From assembly GCF_001263205.1 (NCBI RefSeq), contig NZ_CP012333.1, forward strand, positions 6,376,501 to 6,440,500: 64,000 bases of DNA, in the 5' to 3' direction. The notes beneath the pieces are model-generated. The model saw nothing but the letters and a program-made list of their open reading frames with translations, made no database searches and was not told where the DNA came from. This DNA is from Labilithrix luteola. GTDB taxonomy: Bacteria; Myxococcota_A; Polyangia; Polyangiales; Polyangiaceae. This document shows positions 8,439 to 17,139 of the stretch, one piece after another; within the stretch, counting starts at the first letter, position 1, and the number at the start of each line of letters is the position of its first letter. Made by a program: the position numbers and the translations under genes.

Positions 8439-9070
8439 GGCCTTGCCTCCCGGCGGGGACACGCCGCGCCGCTCCTCGCCCACGCCGCCATCAATGCGCC
8501 GAATTGCTGCTGCGTTCCAGGCGCGGGAACGCGATCGTGCCCTGGCGCCCATCCCCACGCCACCAGCGCGTCGTGCGCCGAGTGCTCGACGATCTGCTCG
8601 AGATTCTTTCCGCCGTTGCGCTTCGTGTCCTTGAGCTGCTCGCACAACTGCTCGGGCGTGCGCCCCACCCATGCCATGCTGATCGGCGCGAGATGCCATT
8701 TCGGTGCGCCCGGCACGCGTGCGAGCTCCACGTTCGCGTCTTGATGGCACGACGTGCATTCGAGGCCGGGAACACCTTTGTCGGCGGGGCCGCGCACGAC
8801 GGGAGGATCATGGGGTCTGTCTTGATCGCCCTGCTGAGGCGTGTCTCCCGCCGGATGGCAGTTCTTGCAACGCGGGTGGAGCATGACGCGGGATGCTTCG
8901 AGGAAGAGCGCACGGGAGCGCTCGTTCTTGTCTTGGATCGCATCGAACACGCTCGGCGCTCGAAGCTCGCCAGCGGCGACGGCGGGCAAGGGAGGTGGAG
9001 CCGCGGGATGTCCCCCGCAGCCGAGCAGAGCGAGCGTGGCCAACGACGCGGTCCAAGGCGCGCGCAGCAT
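8435..9070 (-). CDS. Di-haem c-type cytochrome lipoprotein
   Basis: This 211-residue protein begins with a lipoprotein signal ending at LLGC (Cys18). It has two haem c attachment motifs, CKNCH at 68-72 and CTSCH at 105-109. A C-terminal helical part follows (about 130-205, ISMAWVG may supply an axial Met). It overlaps the 2Fe-2S subunit start by four bases, so it is the natural electron acceptor of the exported molybdenum enzyme, linking it to the respiratory chain at the outer face of the inner membrane. Similar small proteins accompany IorA/IorB-like genes in other bacteria. The start at ATG 9070 gives the signal peptide; longer forms do not. Confidence 0.8.
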   Translation of the reverse strand: MLRAPWTASLATLALLGCGGHPAAPPPLPAVAAGELRAPSVFDAIQDKNERSRALFLEASRVMLHPRCKNCHPAGDTPQQGDQDRPHDPPVVRGPADKGVPGLECTSCHQDANVELARVPGAPKWHLAPISMAWVGRTPEQLCEQLKDTKRNGGKNLEQIVEHSAHDALVAWGWAPGHDRVPAPGTQQQFGALMAAWARSGAACPRREARP

Positions 9071-9125
9071 TCGCCAGTCATACGTCGAGCGCTGAGCGAC
9101 GACGAGATGGCAGGGCGCCGCATGC

Positions 9126-10031
9126 TCACTGAGGCTTTCGCGCTCGTGCGTTCGCGTTTGGTCGCGGGAGCGTTCGCGCGACGGCCGACCAGTCGAGATC
9201 GCCTTTGCCTTCGGCGATGGTGGCGATGAAGCGATCACGCAACACGCTTCCGAGCGGCATGGGGACGTCGACGGACTCGGCGGCTTCGAGCGCCAGCTGC
9301 ACGTCTTTGAGGCCGAGGCGCACCTTGAATCCGGCCGGACGGAAGCGGTCTTCGGCAATCATCGTTCCGTATGCCTCGAGCACCTTCGAACCGAGGAGCG
9401 AGTTCGCGATATCGAGGTACGTCTTGGCGTCGATGCCGTGTTCTTCGTTCATCGCGATGGCCTCGCCGAGCGTCTCGAGCATCACGGCGAGTACGAAGTT
9501 CACACCCAGCTTCACCACGTTCGCCTTCTTCGGCTCGTCGCCGAGCACGTGGACTTTGCGCCCAACGACGTCGAGGAGCGGCTTCACGCGTGCGATGCTC
9601 TCGGGGGCGCCTGCGGCGAGGACGACGAGCTGCGCCTTCTCGGCGGCGTCGGGGCGGCCGAGCACCGGCGCGGCGACGTAGCCATGGCCGGCCTTGCGAT
9701 GTGCGGTCTCGAGCTTCGTCGACATGGCCGGGCTGATCGTGCTCATCGAGACGTGGACGGCGCCCGGGGCGAGCCCGGCGATCGCGGCGCCCTCGCTCGA
9801 GAGGAAGGTCGCCTCGACCGCCGCGTCGTCGGCCAGCATGCTGAAGACGACGTCCGAACCTCGTGCGGCCTCGGCGGGCGAGCCCACGGCGCGGAATCCT
9901 TCGAGCTCCTTCTCGAGCTCGTCGGCCTTCGATCGCGTGCGGTTGAACCCCTTCACCCGGTGCCCCGCGCGGACCAGGTTCGAGGCGATTCCGTGACCCA
10001 TGCTGCCGAGACCGACGAAGCCGAGATTCAT
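9126..10031 (-). CDS. NAD(P)-dependent beta-hydroxyacid dehydrogenase
   Basis: This 301-residue member of the 3-hydroxyisobutyrate dehydrogenase / 6-phosphogluconate-like family oxidises beta-hydroxyacids or reduces semialdehydes in the cytosol. The Rossmann motif GFVGLGSMGHGIA lies at 4-16, followed by a substrate-binding segment (VHVSMSTISPA) and the catalytic Lys in NVVKLGVNF. The C-terminal helical domain is complete. The start at ATG 10031 has AGGA eight bases upstream. It lies 55 bp before the cytochrome/molybdenum hydroxylase genes on the same strand and could be co-transcribed, but the gap allows a separate promoter. The P450 gene diverges from its upstream side. It could instead be a glyoxylate/succinic semialdehyde reductase; the substrate is not predictable. 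Confidence 0.85.
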   Translation of the reverse strand: MNLGFVGLGSMGHGIASNLVRAGHRVKGFNRTRSKADELEKELEGFRAVGSPAEAARGSDVVFSMLADDAAVEATFLSSEGAAIAGLAPGAVHVSMSTISPAMSTKLETAHRKAGHGYVAAPVLGRPDAAEKAQLVVLAAGAPESIARVKPLLDVVGRKVHVLGDEPKKANVVKLGVNFVLAVMLETLGEAIAMNEEHGIDAKTYLDIANSLLGSKVLEAYGTMIAEDRFRPAGFKVRLGLKDVQLALEAAESVDVPMPLGSVLRDRFIATIAEGKGDLDWSAVARTLPRPNANARARKPQ

Positions 10032-10177
10032 CGCGCGTTCCTTTCGTGAGTCCGACCGGGGAGGACGCGCGTGGACACGCAATCGGCGTGCAAGGATCCG
10101 GACGACGGCTCGAGCACGCGTCTTACGTCGTCTGTTTCGCGTGTGGCTCGAGGTCGCGACTGAGCTACCTTCGCTGC

Positions 10178-11698
10178 GTGGCTCCTCGACTCCCTAGTGC
10201 TCGACTCCCTAGTGCTCCGGGGCCCGAGCCGATCCCCGGCGTGGGCACGGTGTTCCACCTCATTCGCTATGGGCGCGATCCCATCGGCGTGACCGACCGG
10301 CTCTTTCGCGAATATGGCCCGATCGTCTCGCTCGTACGTGGGCCGGTTCGCATCTTCAGCCCTGCGGGTTGCGCCATGGTGTTCGCCACCGGCGCAGGCG
10401 TGAACCGTCAGATTCTCACCGAGCACGATCGCTATCACATGTGCGCGCTGCCGGGCGCGCTCTACCCGAGCGACGAAGTCCTCGCCGAGGCCGCGGCCGC
10501 AGACAAGCGCTGGCGCGCGACACCGGAACGATTGCAGCCGATTCGGCGCACGCTGACCGGCCTCTTCCACGTCAACGGCGCGGAGCATCGTCGCCACCGG
10601 CGGCTTCTCATGCCGGCGTTCCACAAGACGCGCATCGACGCCTATCGCGACGAGATGGTGGCCCTCACCACGAAGGTGCTCGACGAGTGGCGCGACGACC
10701 AGGTGCGTGACGTGCTCGAGGACATGACCGAGCTCACGCTGCGCATCGCGACCAAGACGCTCTTCGGCGAAGACGCCGGCGAGCAGGGCGTTCGCCTTGC
10801 GCGCATGTTCCAGGAGTGGCTGGTGACGAAGTTCTCACCGGCGATGCTCTTGCGGTTCGACGCGGGACCCACGGTCTTCCGGCGCTGGCTCGATCTCACA
10901 CGCGACATCGACCAATGCACACTCGACATCGTGCGCGCCAAGGTTGCGCGCTCCAAGAGTCAGAGAGACGTCGCACCCGACATGCTCTCGAGCCTCATCG
11001 CCGCGCGCGACGAGGACGGCTCGGCGCTCGACGAAGACGAGCTCGTGGGCCATGCCGGCGTGATCTTCGCCGCCGGTCACGAGACCAGCACCAACGCGCT
11101 CGCTTGGACCTTGCTGCTGCTGTCGCAGCACCCCGACATCGCCACCGACCTCGTCGACGAGCTTCGCGGCGTGCTGCGCGGTGAAGCGCCGACGGTGGAG
11201 CAGCTCGGAAGCTTGCCGCTCCTCGATGCGGTGGTGAAGGAGAGCCTTCGCATCCTTCCGCCGGTGCCCATCCATCCAAGGCTCGTGGCCAAGGACTCCG
11301 AGCTCGAAGGCCATTCGCTGCCGGCGGGCACCGAGCTCTTCTTGAGCATCTACCACATGCACCACGATCCGGACGTGTTCCCCAGGCCGCAGCGCTTCGA
11401 CCCTTCACGGTGGTCGAAGATCAAGCCGACGGTCTACGAGTACAACCCGTTCAGCGCGGGCCCCCGCATGTGCATCGGCGCGTCGTTCGCGACGATGGAG
11501 ATCAAGATCGTGCTGGCGATGCTGCTCCAGCGCTTCCGCATCGAGCTCCTCCCGGGCGCGCGCGTCGATCGACGCGTCACCATCACGATGGCCCCGAAGA
11601 ACGGCTTGCCGATGCGCATTCGCCGCGCGGACGATGCCTGGGGAGGCGGCCCGCGCGATCTGCGCGGCAACCTCCGCGAGCTCGTCGACTTCTCGTAG
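10178..11698 (+). CDS. Cytochrome P450
   Basis: This is a soluble P450 of about 506 residues, a haem-thiolate monooxygenase. It shows the I-helix oxygen-binding motif AGHETST near 298-304, the K-helix ESLR (ExxR), and the haem loop FSAGPRMCIG with the ligand Cys432. No membrane anchor is present, and redox partners are not encoded nearby. The start is uncertain: GTG 10178 is chosen because the P450 proline-rich N-terminus follows, while the frame stays open upstream to ATG 10046. Just after the GTG there is a perfect 15-bp tandem duplication that repeats five residues (RLPSA). It resembles CYP families of myxobacteria that act on fatty acids or terpenoids, but the substrate is unknown. Confidence 0.9.
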   Translation: MAPRLPSARLPSAPGPEPIPGVGTVFHLIRYGRDPIGVTDRLFREYGPIVSLVRGPVRIFSPAGCAMVFATGAGVNRQILTEHDRYHMCALPGALYPSDEVLAEAAAADKRWRATPERLQPIRRTLTGLFHVNGAEHRRHRRLLMPAFHKTRIDAYRDEMVALTTKVLDEWRDDQVRDVLEDMTELTLRIATKTLFGEDAGEQGVRLARMFQEWLVTKFSPAMLLRFDAGPTVFRRWLDLTRDIDQCTLDIVRAKVARSKSQRDVAPDMLSSLIAARDEDGSALDEDELVGHAGVIFAAGHETSTNALAWTLLLLSQHPDIATDLVDELRGVLRGEAPTVEQLGSLPLLDAVVKESLRILPPVPIHPRLVAKDSELEGHSLPAGTELFLSIYHMHHDPDVFPRPQRFDPSRWSKIKPTVYEYNPFSAGPRMCIGASFATMEIKIVLAMLLQRFRIELLPGARVDRRVTITMAPKNGLPMRIRRADDAWGGGPRDLRGNLRELVDFS

Positions 11699-11733
11699 GC
11701 GTCGACCACGCCTCTATGCACTTAACGGATGCG

Positions 11734-11766
11734 GATGCACCGACCCAACCGTCGGGCCGGTGCATC
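11734..11766. terminator. Hairpin between convergent P450 and DUF3050 genes
   Basis: Perfect 9-bp arms (GATGCACCG at 11734-11742 and its complement at 11758-11766) enclose a 15-nt loop that can itself form a CCGAC/GTCGG helix. It lies in the 125-bp gap between converging genes, where a two-way terminator is expected. There is no U-run. Confidence 0.45.
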
Positions 11767-11823
11767 TCACGCCGCTCGGTCATCCGACGTTGGGCGCCGC
11801 CGGTTTCGGCGTGACTCCCGCGG

Positions 11824-12582
11824 TCAGGTCGCGAGAGCGCTCAGGACTCCGTCCCAGAGCGCGATCCTCGCCTCGATCGCCGACAAGGCAGCCCCTTCCG
11901 CCACCGCCGCCAGGCGCTCGGAAGACGCACATAGTTCGTCGAGTAGGCGCGAGGCGAGGGGGCCGTGCGACCCCTCATCGATCTCGATGTGTCGTTCGAG
12001 GTAATAGCGGAGCCGCGTAGTGCTTGCCTGCTCGCGTTCCAGCGTCACGAGCAGCTCCCTGAACATGTCCGGGATGATGGCCTCGCGGCCGTGGAAGAAG
12101 GCCGCCGCCACCGCGACCGGCGGCGCCGCGCGGTCGAGCGCCAGACTCAGCGTGTGACGCGTGAAGCTCGCCGCGGCCTCGGGCGCGCGCGACGATGCGA
12201 GCGCCGACGCCGGCTCGACGCCTCCGTCGAGTTGCTCGAGAAAGCCGAGGATGGGGCCCCGGTCCGCGCCCGCTTCGCGCATGGCCTCGAGGTAGACTTC
12301 GAAATGCGAAGCGTGCCCCCCGCTACCATCGTCGTCACTCTCTTCGCCCAGCACGATTTCGTTGATCAGCCGAGCGAAGCCGCGGTGGGCGGGCCGGCGC
12401 CACGGCAAGGTCACGGTCGTGAACTCGATCTGGAGCCGCTTCAGCAGGCTCATGAAGTCCCATACCGCGAAGACGTGATGCTCCATGAAGACACGTGTGT
12501 CGTCCGGACCGAAACGTCGCGCGAAGAGGGGATGCGAGAGGAGTCGTTCGCGTGCGGCGGTTACACGAGCGGTGGTGGGCAT
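11824..12582 (-). CDS. DUF3050 / haem-oxygenase-like fold protein
   Basis: This 252-residue all-helical protein matches DUF3050. It has FMEHHVFAVWDFMSLLKRLQ near 32-51, then a PWRRP segment and an INEIVLGEESD stretch, and later His/Glu pairs (RHIEIDEGSHGP near 204-216). These repeating His and acidic residues on helices are typical of haem-oxygenase-like di-iron proteins, so metal-dependent oxygen chemistry is plausible but unproven for the family. The start at ATG 12582 gives the usual N-terminus. It stands alone, converging with the P450. Co-function with the P450 is only suggested by proximity. Confidence 0.8.
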   Translation of the reverse strand: MPTTARVTAARERLLSHPLFARRFGPDDTRVFMEHHVFAVWDFMSLLKRLQIEFTTVTLPWRRPAHRGFARLINEIVLGEESDDDGSGGHASHFEVYLEAMREAGADRGPILGFLEQLDGGVEPASALASSRAPEAAASFTRHTLSLALDRAAPPVAVAAAFFHGREAIIPDMFRELLVTLEREQASTTRLRYYLERHIEIDEGSHGPLASRLLDELCASSERLAAVAEGAALSAIEARIALWDGVLSALAT

Positions 12583-12836
12583 GACGATGACGCACGCTAA
12601 TCCCTCGCGTCCGAAGTTCCCACCGGAGCGAGCCGGCGCTCGACTGGTGACAGCTGCCGGTCGAAAGGTATCGGTGAGGAACGAGCGATATCGCGATCAC
12701 GGGCGCGGCGACGAGCTCAGCCGAAGGCGCTCGGGCGACGCTCCAGTCTGCAACTCAGCGCGGCGGTGTCGGCACACGCTCGCAGCTTCGGAAAGGGCTG
12801 ACGTTGCTTGCTTCGCTCGTGAAGGCAGGCGCGCGC

Positions 12837-13766
12837 TCACCGTCCGCCGCGAAGGTCGTAGCCTCGAAGCGTGCCGGGCTGCGGGAAGTGCTCGACGAGG
12901 AAGTCGCGGAAGACGCGGACGCGTAGAGGCAAATGCTCGCTCGACGGCGTGACGACAAAGAGGGCGGGGCCCACTGCCCAGAGATCCGGCAAGACGGGGA
13001 TGAGTTCGCCGGCGGCAACCAGGTGCGCGCCGACGAGGTCGGGTAAGAGTCCGATCCCCGCGCCGGCCACCGTCGCCCGGCGCACGAAGGAAATGTCGTC
13101 GGAACCAACGCGCCCGGTGACGATGACGTCACTCTCGAGCCGCGCCCCGCGTAGACGCCACCGACAGCTCCCGTTTTTCGGTTTGAAGAGCACACACGGA
13201 TACTTCTTCAAGGCGGCGGCCGATTTGGGAGTTCCGTGTTCGGCGAGATAGCTCGGCGCCGCGTAGAGACGAAACGTCATCTCTTGAAGCTTGCGCACGA
13301 CGAGCGACGAATCCGTCTGTCGGCCCGCGCGAATGCCAAGATCGTAACCGCCGGAGATGAAGTCGGGCGCGCGTGGCGACAGCTCGACTTCGACGTACAC
13401 GTCGGGGTAACGCGCGCTGAACGCTGCGCAGATGCGCGGCAGCACCTCCGAGCCGATGTCCGTCGGCGCCGAAACGCGTAGGCTCCCCCGCGCGCTCTCT
13501 TGTTGCGCTTCGGTCGCGTGGCCCGCAGCGTGAAGCTGGCCGAGGGCTGCGGCGGCGCGCTCATAGTAGCTCTTGCCCGCCGCCGTGAGCGCCAGTGAGC
13601 GCGTCGTGCGGTGCATGAGGCGAACCGAGAGCGCGCGTTCGAGCCGCGCCACGCGCCGGCTCACCGTCGACTTCGGACTCGCGAGGCGACGCGCGGCTTG
13701 GCTGAAGCTCCCTGCCTGGACCACTTCCACGAACGTCGCGACGTCGTTCAGGTCGAGCTCGTGCAT
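12837..13766 (-). CDS. LysR-family transcriptional regulator
   Basis: This 309-residue regulator has the N-terminal winged helix-turn-helix (LNDVATFVEVVQAGSFSQAARRLASPKSTVSRRVARLE, residues about 5-43), a linker helix, and the effector-binding periplasmic-protein-like domain (about 90-290). The C-terminus ends normally. The start at ATG 13766 is conventional; a long open extension upstream has no LysR similarity. A T-N11-A palindrome lies 26 bp upstream (13792-13807) and probably mediates autoregulation. It also faces the divergent membrane/NmrA gene pair, which it may control, as LysR members often govern the gene they diverge from. The CrgA/DsdC-like subgroup is suggested by the SPKSTVSRRVARLE helix. 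The effector is unknown. Confidence 0.9.
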   Translation of the reverse strand: MHELDLNDVATFVEVVQAGSFSQAARRLASPKSTVSRRVARLERALSVRLMHRTTRSLALTAAGKSYYERAAAALGQLHAAGHATEAQQESARGSLRVSAPTDIGSEVLPRICAAFSARYPDVYVEVELSPRAPDFISGGYDLGIRAGRQTDSSLVVRKLQEMTFRLYAAPSYLAEHGTPKSAAALKKYPCVLFKPKNGSCRWRLRGARLESDVIVTGRVGSDDISFVRRATVAGAGIGLLPDLVGAHLVAAGELIPVLPDLWAVGPALFVVTPSSEHLPLRVRVFRDFLVEHFPQPGTLRGYDLRGGR

Positions 13767-13791
13767 GCTCGTTGTTCGGCTCACGGGCACC

Positions 13792-13807
13792 GTTCCATTC
13801 AGGGAAC
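13792..13807. promoter_or_regulatory. LysR-type operator (T-N11-A palindrome)
   Basis: GTTCC-ATTCAG-GGAAC is a palindrome with perfect 5-bp arms that satisfies the LysR-box rule T-N11-A twice. It sits 25 bp upstream of the LysR ATG and in the divergent gap with the gene at 14059. The sequence match is direct; binding is inferred. Confidence 0.5.
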
Positions 13808-14058
13808 AGTATTGTGATTCGTGTCGTCTTGTGCGGCAAAAGCAACAAGCTAGGGTTCCCTCGACGGCGCGCTCACGCTTGGGCGCGTTGAACCTCGAAA
13901 CCTCGCCTGCGTAGCTCGAGCGCGCTCGCACGCGCTCGCACGCCTTCGCGCCGACTCCGTACGAGACGGATCAGGACGCCTTCGCCTTCTCCAAGGTGGG
14001 CGCCGACGTTCCGTTCCCTCGTTCGGGGCGACGTGGACGCGCGACGAAAAGGAAGATC

Positions 14059-15192
14059 ATGTCGAACGCCTCCCTCGGCCGCTCGCTGCTGGCAGCGGCC
14101 ATTCCCAACTACGTCGTTCCGGCAGTGATGAGCGGCACGTCCGCTTTCGTCCTCGGTGACGCGCGGCTCTTGTCTGCGTCGTACTCGACGATTGCCGTCC
14201 CCTCAGCCATCGCGGGGGTACTCGTGACGCTGCTTCTCTTCGAAAGGACACCACCAAAGACAAACGCGCAGGCTTTGCGCTTTGGCCTCGCCATCGCGCT
14301 CGGTGCGCTCACCATCGCGGCGTTCGTCGCCGGTGCGCTCGTGCTCTCGGGGCTCGCCCCTTCGACGCTACTCGGTGACGCTTGCCCCTCGGCGTTCATC
14401 GGAGCGGCGATGACGGTGCGCGCGTGGAGCCGCCGAGCGGGAGCACGTGGCGCATGGATCGACGCGAGCGCGAGGCTTCCTCTCCTCTCAGTCTCGACGA
14501 TGGCGGTGTTCACGACCGGATGTGTCGGCACGGCGCCGCCGTTCGGAGATCGAACCGCCATCGGCCTCCCCGCGCGTCCCGTCGAGGGCGCCTCGCCGAC
14601 GACGTTTCGAGCGTACGACACCGTCGTCGGTATTTGCTCCGAGTGGGCGAACCTCGCAAGCACGCGTTCGGCGAGCAGCCGACGGCAAGCGGCGACGGCT
14701 GGAGCGTTGTCGACCGTCGCAGGCGGCCTTGCGTTTGCGTCGGGCGCCGTGACGGGGGCGCTCGCCGGGCACGCGAGCGGCGATGGCGACAAGGACAAAG
14801 CGACGGATATCGGCCTCGTGGGTGGTCTCGTGACGATGGGCTTCGGCGTCGTCGCGACGATCTCGGGCATCTACACGACGACCCGCGCGAGCAAGATTCG
14901 CGAAGCCGACGCGGCCGGCGCGGCGATCGAGCGCGCGATGTCCAGGCACACCCTGACCGCGCTGGCGGATGCACCTACGACGCGAGACGCGGCGCTCGCC
15001 CGAGAAGCGGTCGCGATGCTCATCGAATGCACGGCGACCGCGCGCGCGTTCGAGCCCGAGCTGCTCGACGTATCGCGACTATCGCCACACGAGGCACGTA
15101 TCGCAGCCATCGTGCGCGATACCCCGTCGGGTGATCCAGCGCTGCCACGTCGCCTCGAGGAGGCGCTGTTTTCGAAGGGAGAGGAACGATGA
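14059..15192 (+). CDS. Membrane protein with internal lipoprotein-like segment
   Basis: I do not recognise the family. From ATG 14059 (AGGAAG six bases upstream) the 377-residue protein starts with about three or four hydrophobic segments (roughly 9-30, 38-60, 70-98). A second module then begins with an Arg-rich stretch, a hydrophobic run and TTGC (Cys155), which would be a perfect lipoprotein signal if translation began at a GTG near 14416. After it come about 60 polar residues and a Gly/Ala-rich hydrophobic pair (about 215-275), then a helical tail. The simplest reading is a fusion of a small membrane protein and a lipoprotein, or two genes joined by loss of a stop. Its stop overlaps the NmrA-type gene by four bases. 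Confidence 0.55.
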   Translation: MSNASLGRSLLAAAIPNYVVPAVMSGTSAFVLGDARLLSASYSTIAVPSAIAGVLVTLLLFERTPPKTNAQALRFGLAIALGALTIAAFVAGALVLSGLAPSTLLGDACPSAFIGAAMTVRAWSRRAGARGAWIDASARLPLLSVSTMAVFTTGCVGTAPPFGDRTAIGLPARPVEGASPTTFRAYDTVVGICSEWANLASTRSASSRRQAATAGALSTVAGGLAFASGAVTGALAGHASGDGDKDKATDIGLVGGLVTMGFGVVATISGIYTTTRASKIREADAAGAAIERAMSRHTLTALADAPTTRDAALAREAVAMLIECTATARAFEPELLDVSRLSPHEARIAAIVRDTPSGDPALPRRLEEALFSKGEER

Positions 15193-16100
15193 TGATCGCA
15201 ATGATTGGAGCCACCGGAACCATCGGGCGACACGTTCTTGGGAGGCTACTGGGAAGGAATACCCCCGTTCGTGCGCTGGTGAGGGATGCGCGTCGCGTGC
15301 CGTCTCTGGATTCATCTCTGAATTCGTCCCCGGCTCTGTCCGCGAGTCCTTCTTTGGATTCTTCCGTCCACTTCATCGAAGGCGACGCTGCCGACGAGGG
15401 AGCACTTCGAAGGACCTTCGAAGGGGCCGAGAAGCTTTTTCTCGCGATGGCGAACGGTCCCGAGCAAAAGGCGCTCGAGCTTCGTGCCGTCGCCGTGGCG
15501 CGTGAAGTCGGGATTCGCCACATCGTCAAAGTCTCCGCGCCGGTCGTCGGTCCGGACGTGCCCGTCGCCATCGCGCGTATGCACTTCGAGATCGAGCAGG
15601 CCATCGAGCGCTCCGCAATGGGCTTTTCCCACCTGCGGCCCTACGGGTTCATGCAAAACACGCTGGCGCTCCTGCCTTCGATTCGTGCGACGGGCACCTT
15701 CTTCGGGGCGGCGGGCGATGCCCCCCTCAATCGCGTCGACGCACGCGACGTCGCCGACGTCGCGGTCTTCGCTCTCACGAAGCCGGAGCCGGAGCAAAGG
15801 GCATACGTCGTCACCGGGCCAGAGGCCATGACACACGACGACCTCGCCGAGCGTATCTCCGCGCTCGGTCGGCCCGTGCGCTACATCGATCTTGGCCCGG
15901 ACGCGTATCGTGCACACTTGCGACGGCAGCCGCTTCCGGATTGGCTCGTCGAGCACCTCGTGGAGATTGAGCTCCTGGCGCGTGTCTATCCCGAGATGCC
16001 GAACGACACCGTGCTCCGCACCACGGGCCACCCGCCACGAACGACGGAAGCCTTCCTTCGCGAGAACGCGGAGGCGTTCCTGGGCCCGCACGAGGGCTGA
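15189..16100 (+). CDS. NmrA/SDR-like NAD(P)-binding protein
   Basis: This 303-residue protein belongs to the atypical short-chain dehydrogenases that include NmrA and quinone/azo reductases. The glycine-rich nucleotide motif GATGTIG lies at 7-13. Further on, HIVKVSAP, LRPYGFMQN and the DARDVADVA segment are typical of the family. No catalytic YxxxK is evident, as in NmrA-type sensors and azoreductases. A Ser/Leu-rich insertion (about residues 38-60, encoded near 15300-15365) sits between the second and third beta strands where homologues are short. Translation is coupled to the upstream gene by ATGA (15189-15192). The role could be redox sensing or quinone reduction. Confidence 0.8.
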   Translation: MMIAMIGATGTIGRHVLGRLLGRNTPVRALVRDARRVPSLDSSLNSSPALSASPSLDSSVHFIEGDAADEGALRRTFEGAEKLFLAMANGPEQKALELRAVAVAREVGIRHIVKVSAPVVGPDVPVAIARMHFEIEQAIERSAMGFSHLRPYGFMQNTLALLPSIRATGTFFGAAGDAPLNRVDARDVADVAVFALTKPEPEQRAYVVTGPEAMTHDDLAERISALGRPVRYIDLGPDAYRAHLRRQPLPDWLVEHLVEIELLARVYPEMPNDTVLRTTGHPPRTTEAFLRENAEAFLGPHEG

Positions 16101-16134
16101 GCGTCCAGAGATAGCCCCGACGGAGCGATGTCTT

Positions 16135-17040
16135 CTACTGGCTCGGCGCTTGGACTTGCTGGCGCGCGTACTGGGTTGGCGGCATACCGACGTGACGCGT
16201 GAACGCGACGCTGAATGTACTCGCCGAGCTGTAACCGACGCGCTCGGCGACTTCGGCGACGGAGCCGTCTCTCTTGCGCAGATGGTCCTTTGCCAAGGCC
16301 ATGCGCCAGCCGAGCAGGTACTCCATCGGGGCGACGCCCACAGCGCGGTTGAAGCGCTCGAAGAACGTGGAGCGCGACAGCGCGGCCGCTTTTGCCAATT
16401 GGGCTACCGTCCACGCCTTGGTCGGCTCCTCGTGCATTCGTCGTATCGCGACCGCGAGACGCTCATCGCCGAGGCCGCGCAAGAGGCCTGGTGAAGCTGC
16501 CGTTCCGGCCGTGGAGCGCAGCGCCTCGATGAGAAGCACCGACAGAAGGTGAGCAAGAATGACCTCGCGTGCGGGCCGTCGCTCGCGACACTCGTCTCCG
16601 ACGAGCTGCACGAGCGTGCCGAGCCTCTCCTGTCCGCGAAGGTGCACGAGCCGCGGGAGCAGCGACACGAGCAGCGCGGCATCCGGTGAGCCGAAGACGC
16701 AATAGCCGATCACCATGCGAACGTCGGGCGGGCCACTTCGAATGCCATGCCGGAATTCGCCGTTCGGCAGCGCGACGGGCGTCGTGTCCTTCGCCGGCGG
16801 CTCGAGGCTGGAGGCCGTGAAGTCGTAGGCCGAAGGAACGAGGACGAAGTCGCCCTTCTGAAGCGGCATCGGCGCGTCACCGGCGGCGGCAAGCCGACAC
16901 GAACCGTCGAGGACCAGGCAATAGAACAGTCGCCCAGCCTCGGAGCGCCGAACGCGCCACGGACCTCGAGCGCTGACGAGCTTCGAAAACGGCGTGCCGG
17001 GCTGGAGAAGCGAGACGACCTCTGCGAGGGGATCAACCAC
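16135..17040 (-). CDS. AraC-family regulator with cupin sensor
   Basis: This 301-residue regulator has an N-terminal AraC-type cupin domain (AraC_binding_2/cupin_6 style, about 10-190, with the PLQKGDFVLVP strand pair) and a C-terminal double helix-turn-helix. The second includes LSRSTFFERFNRAVGVAPMEYLLGWRM and AERVGYSSASTFSVAFTRHVGMPPTQY, the classic AraC signature ending. The GTG at 17040 is the start because AGGAG lies seven bases before it; a longer frame from 17115 has no site. It diverges from the SDR gene at 17140, with the 99-bp gap serving both promoters. Such cupin-AraC proteins often activate a divergent oxidoreductase, so control of the SDR is likely. Confidence 0.9.
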   Translation of the reverse strand: MVDPLAEVVSLLQPGTPFSKLVSARGPWRVRRSEAGRLFYCLVLDGSCRLAAAGDAPMPLQKGDFVLVPSAYDFTASSLEPPAKDTTPVALPNGEFRHGIRSGPPDVRMVIGYCVFGSPDAALLVSLLPRLVHLRGQERLGTLVQLVGDECRERRPAREVILAHLLSVLLIEALRSTAGTAASPGLLRGLGDERLAVAIRRMHEEPTKAWTVAQLAKAAALSRSTFFERFNRAVGVAPMEYLLGWRMALAKDHLRKRDGSVAEVAERVGYSSASTFSVAFTRHVGMPPTQYARQQVQAPSQ

Positions 17041-17139
17041 GGCCGGACTCCTGCAAATGAAACACGGACTCCCTGTTGTAGCACGTCCGGATCGGGCTCC
17101 GTATGGTCTCCCCATCGAACCGTCACGACAGGAGCTCGC

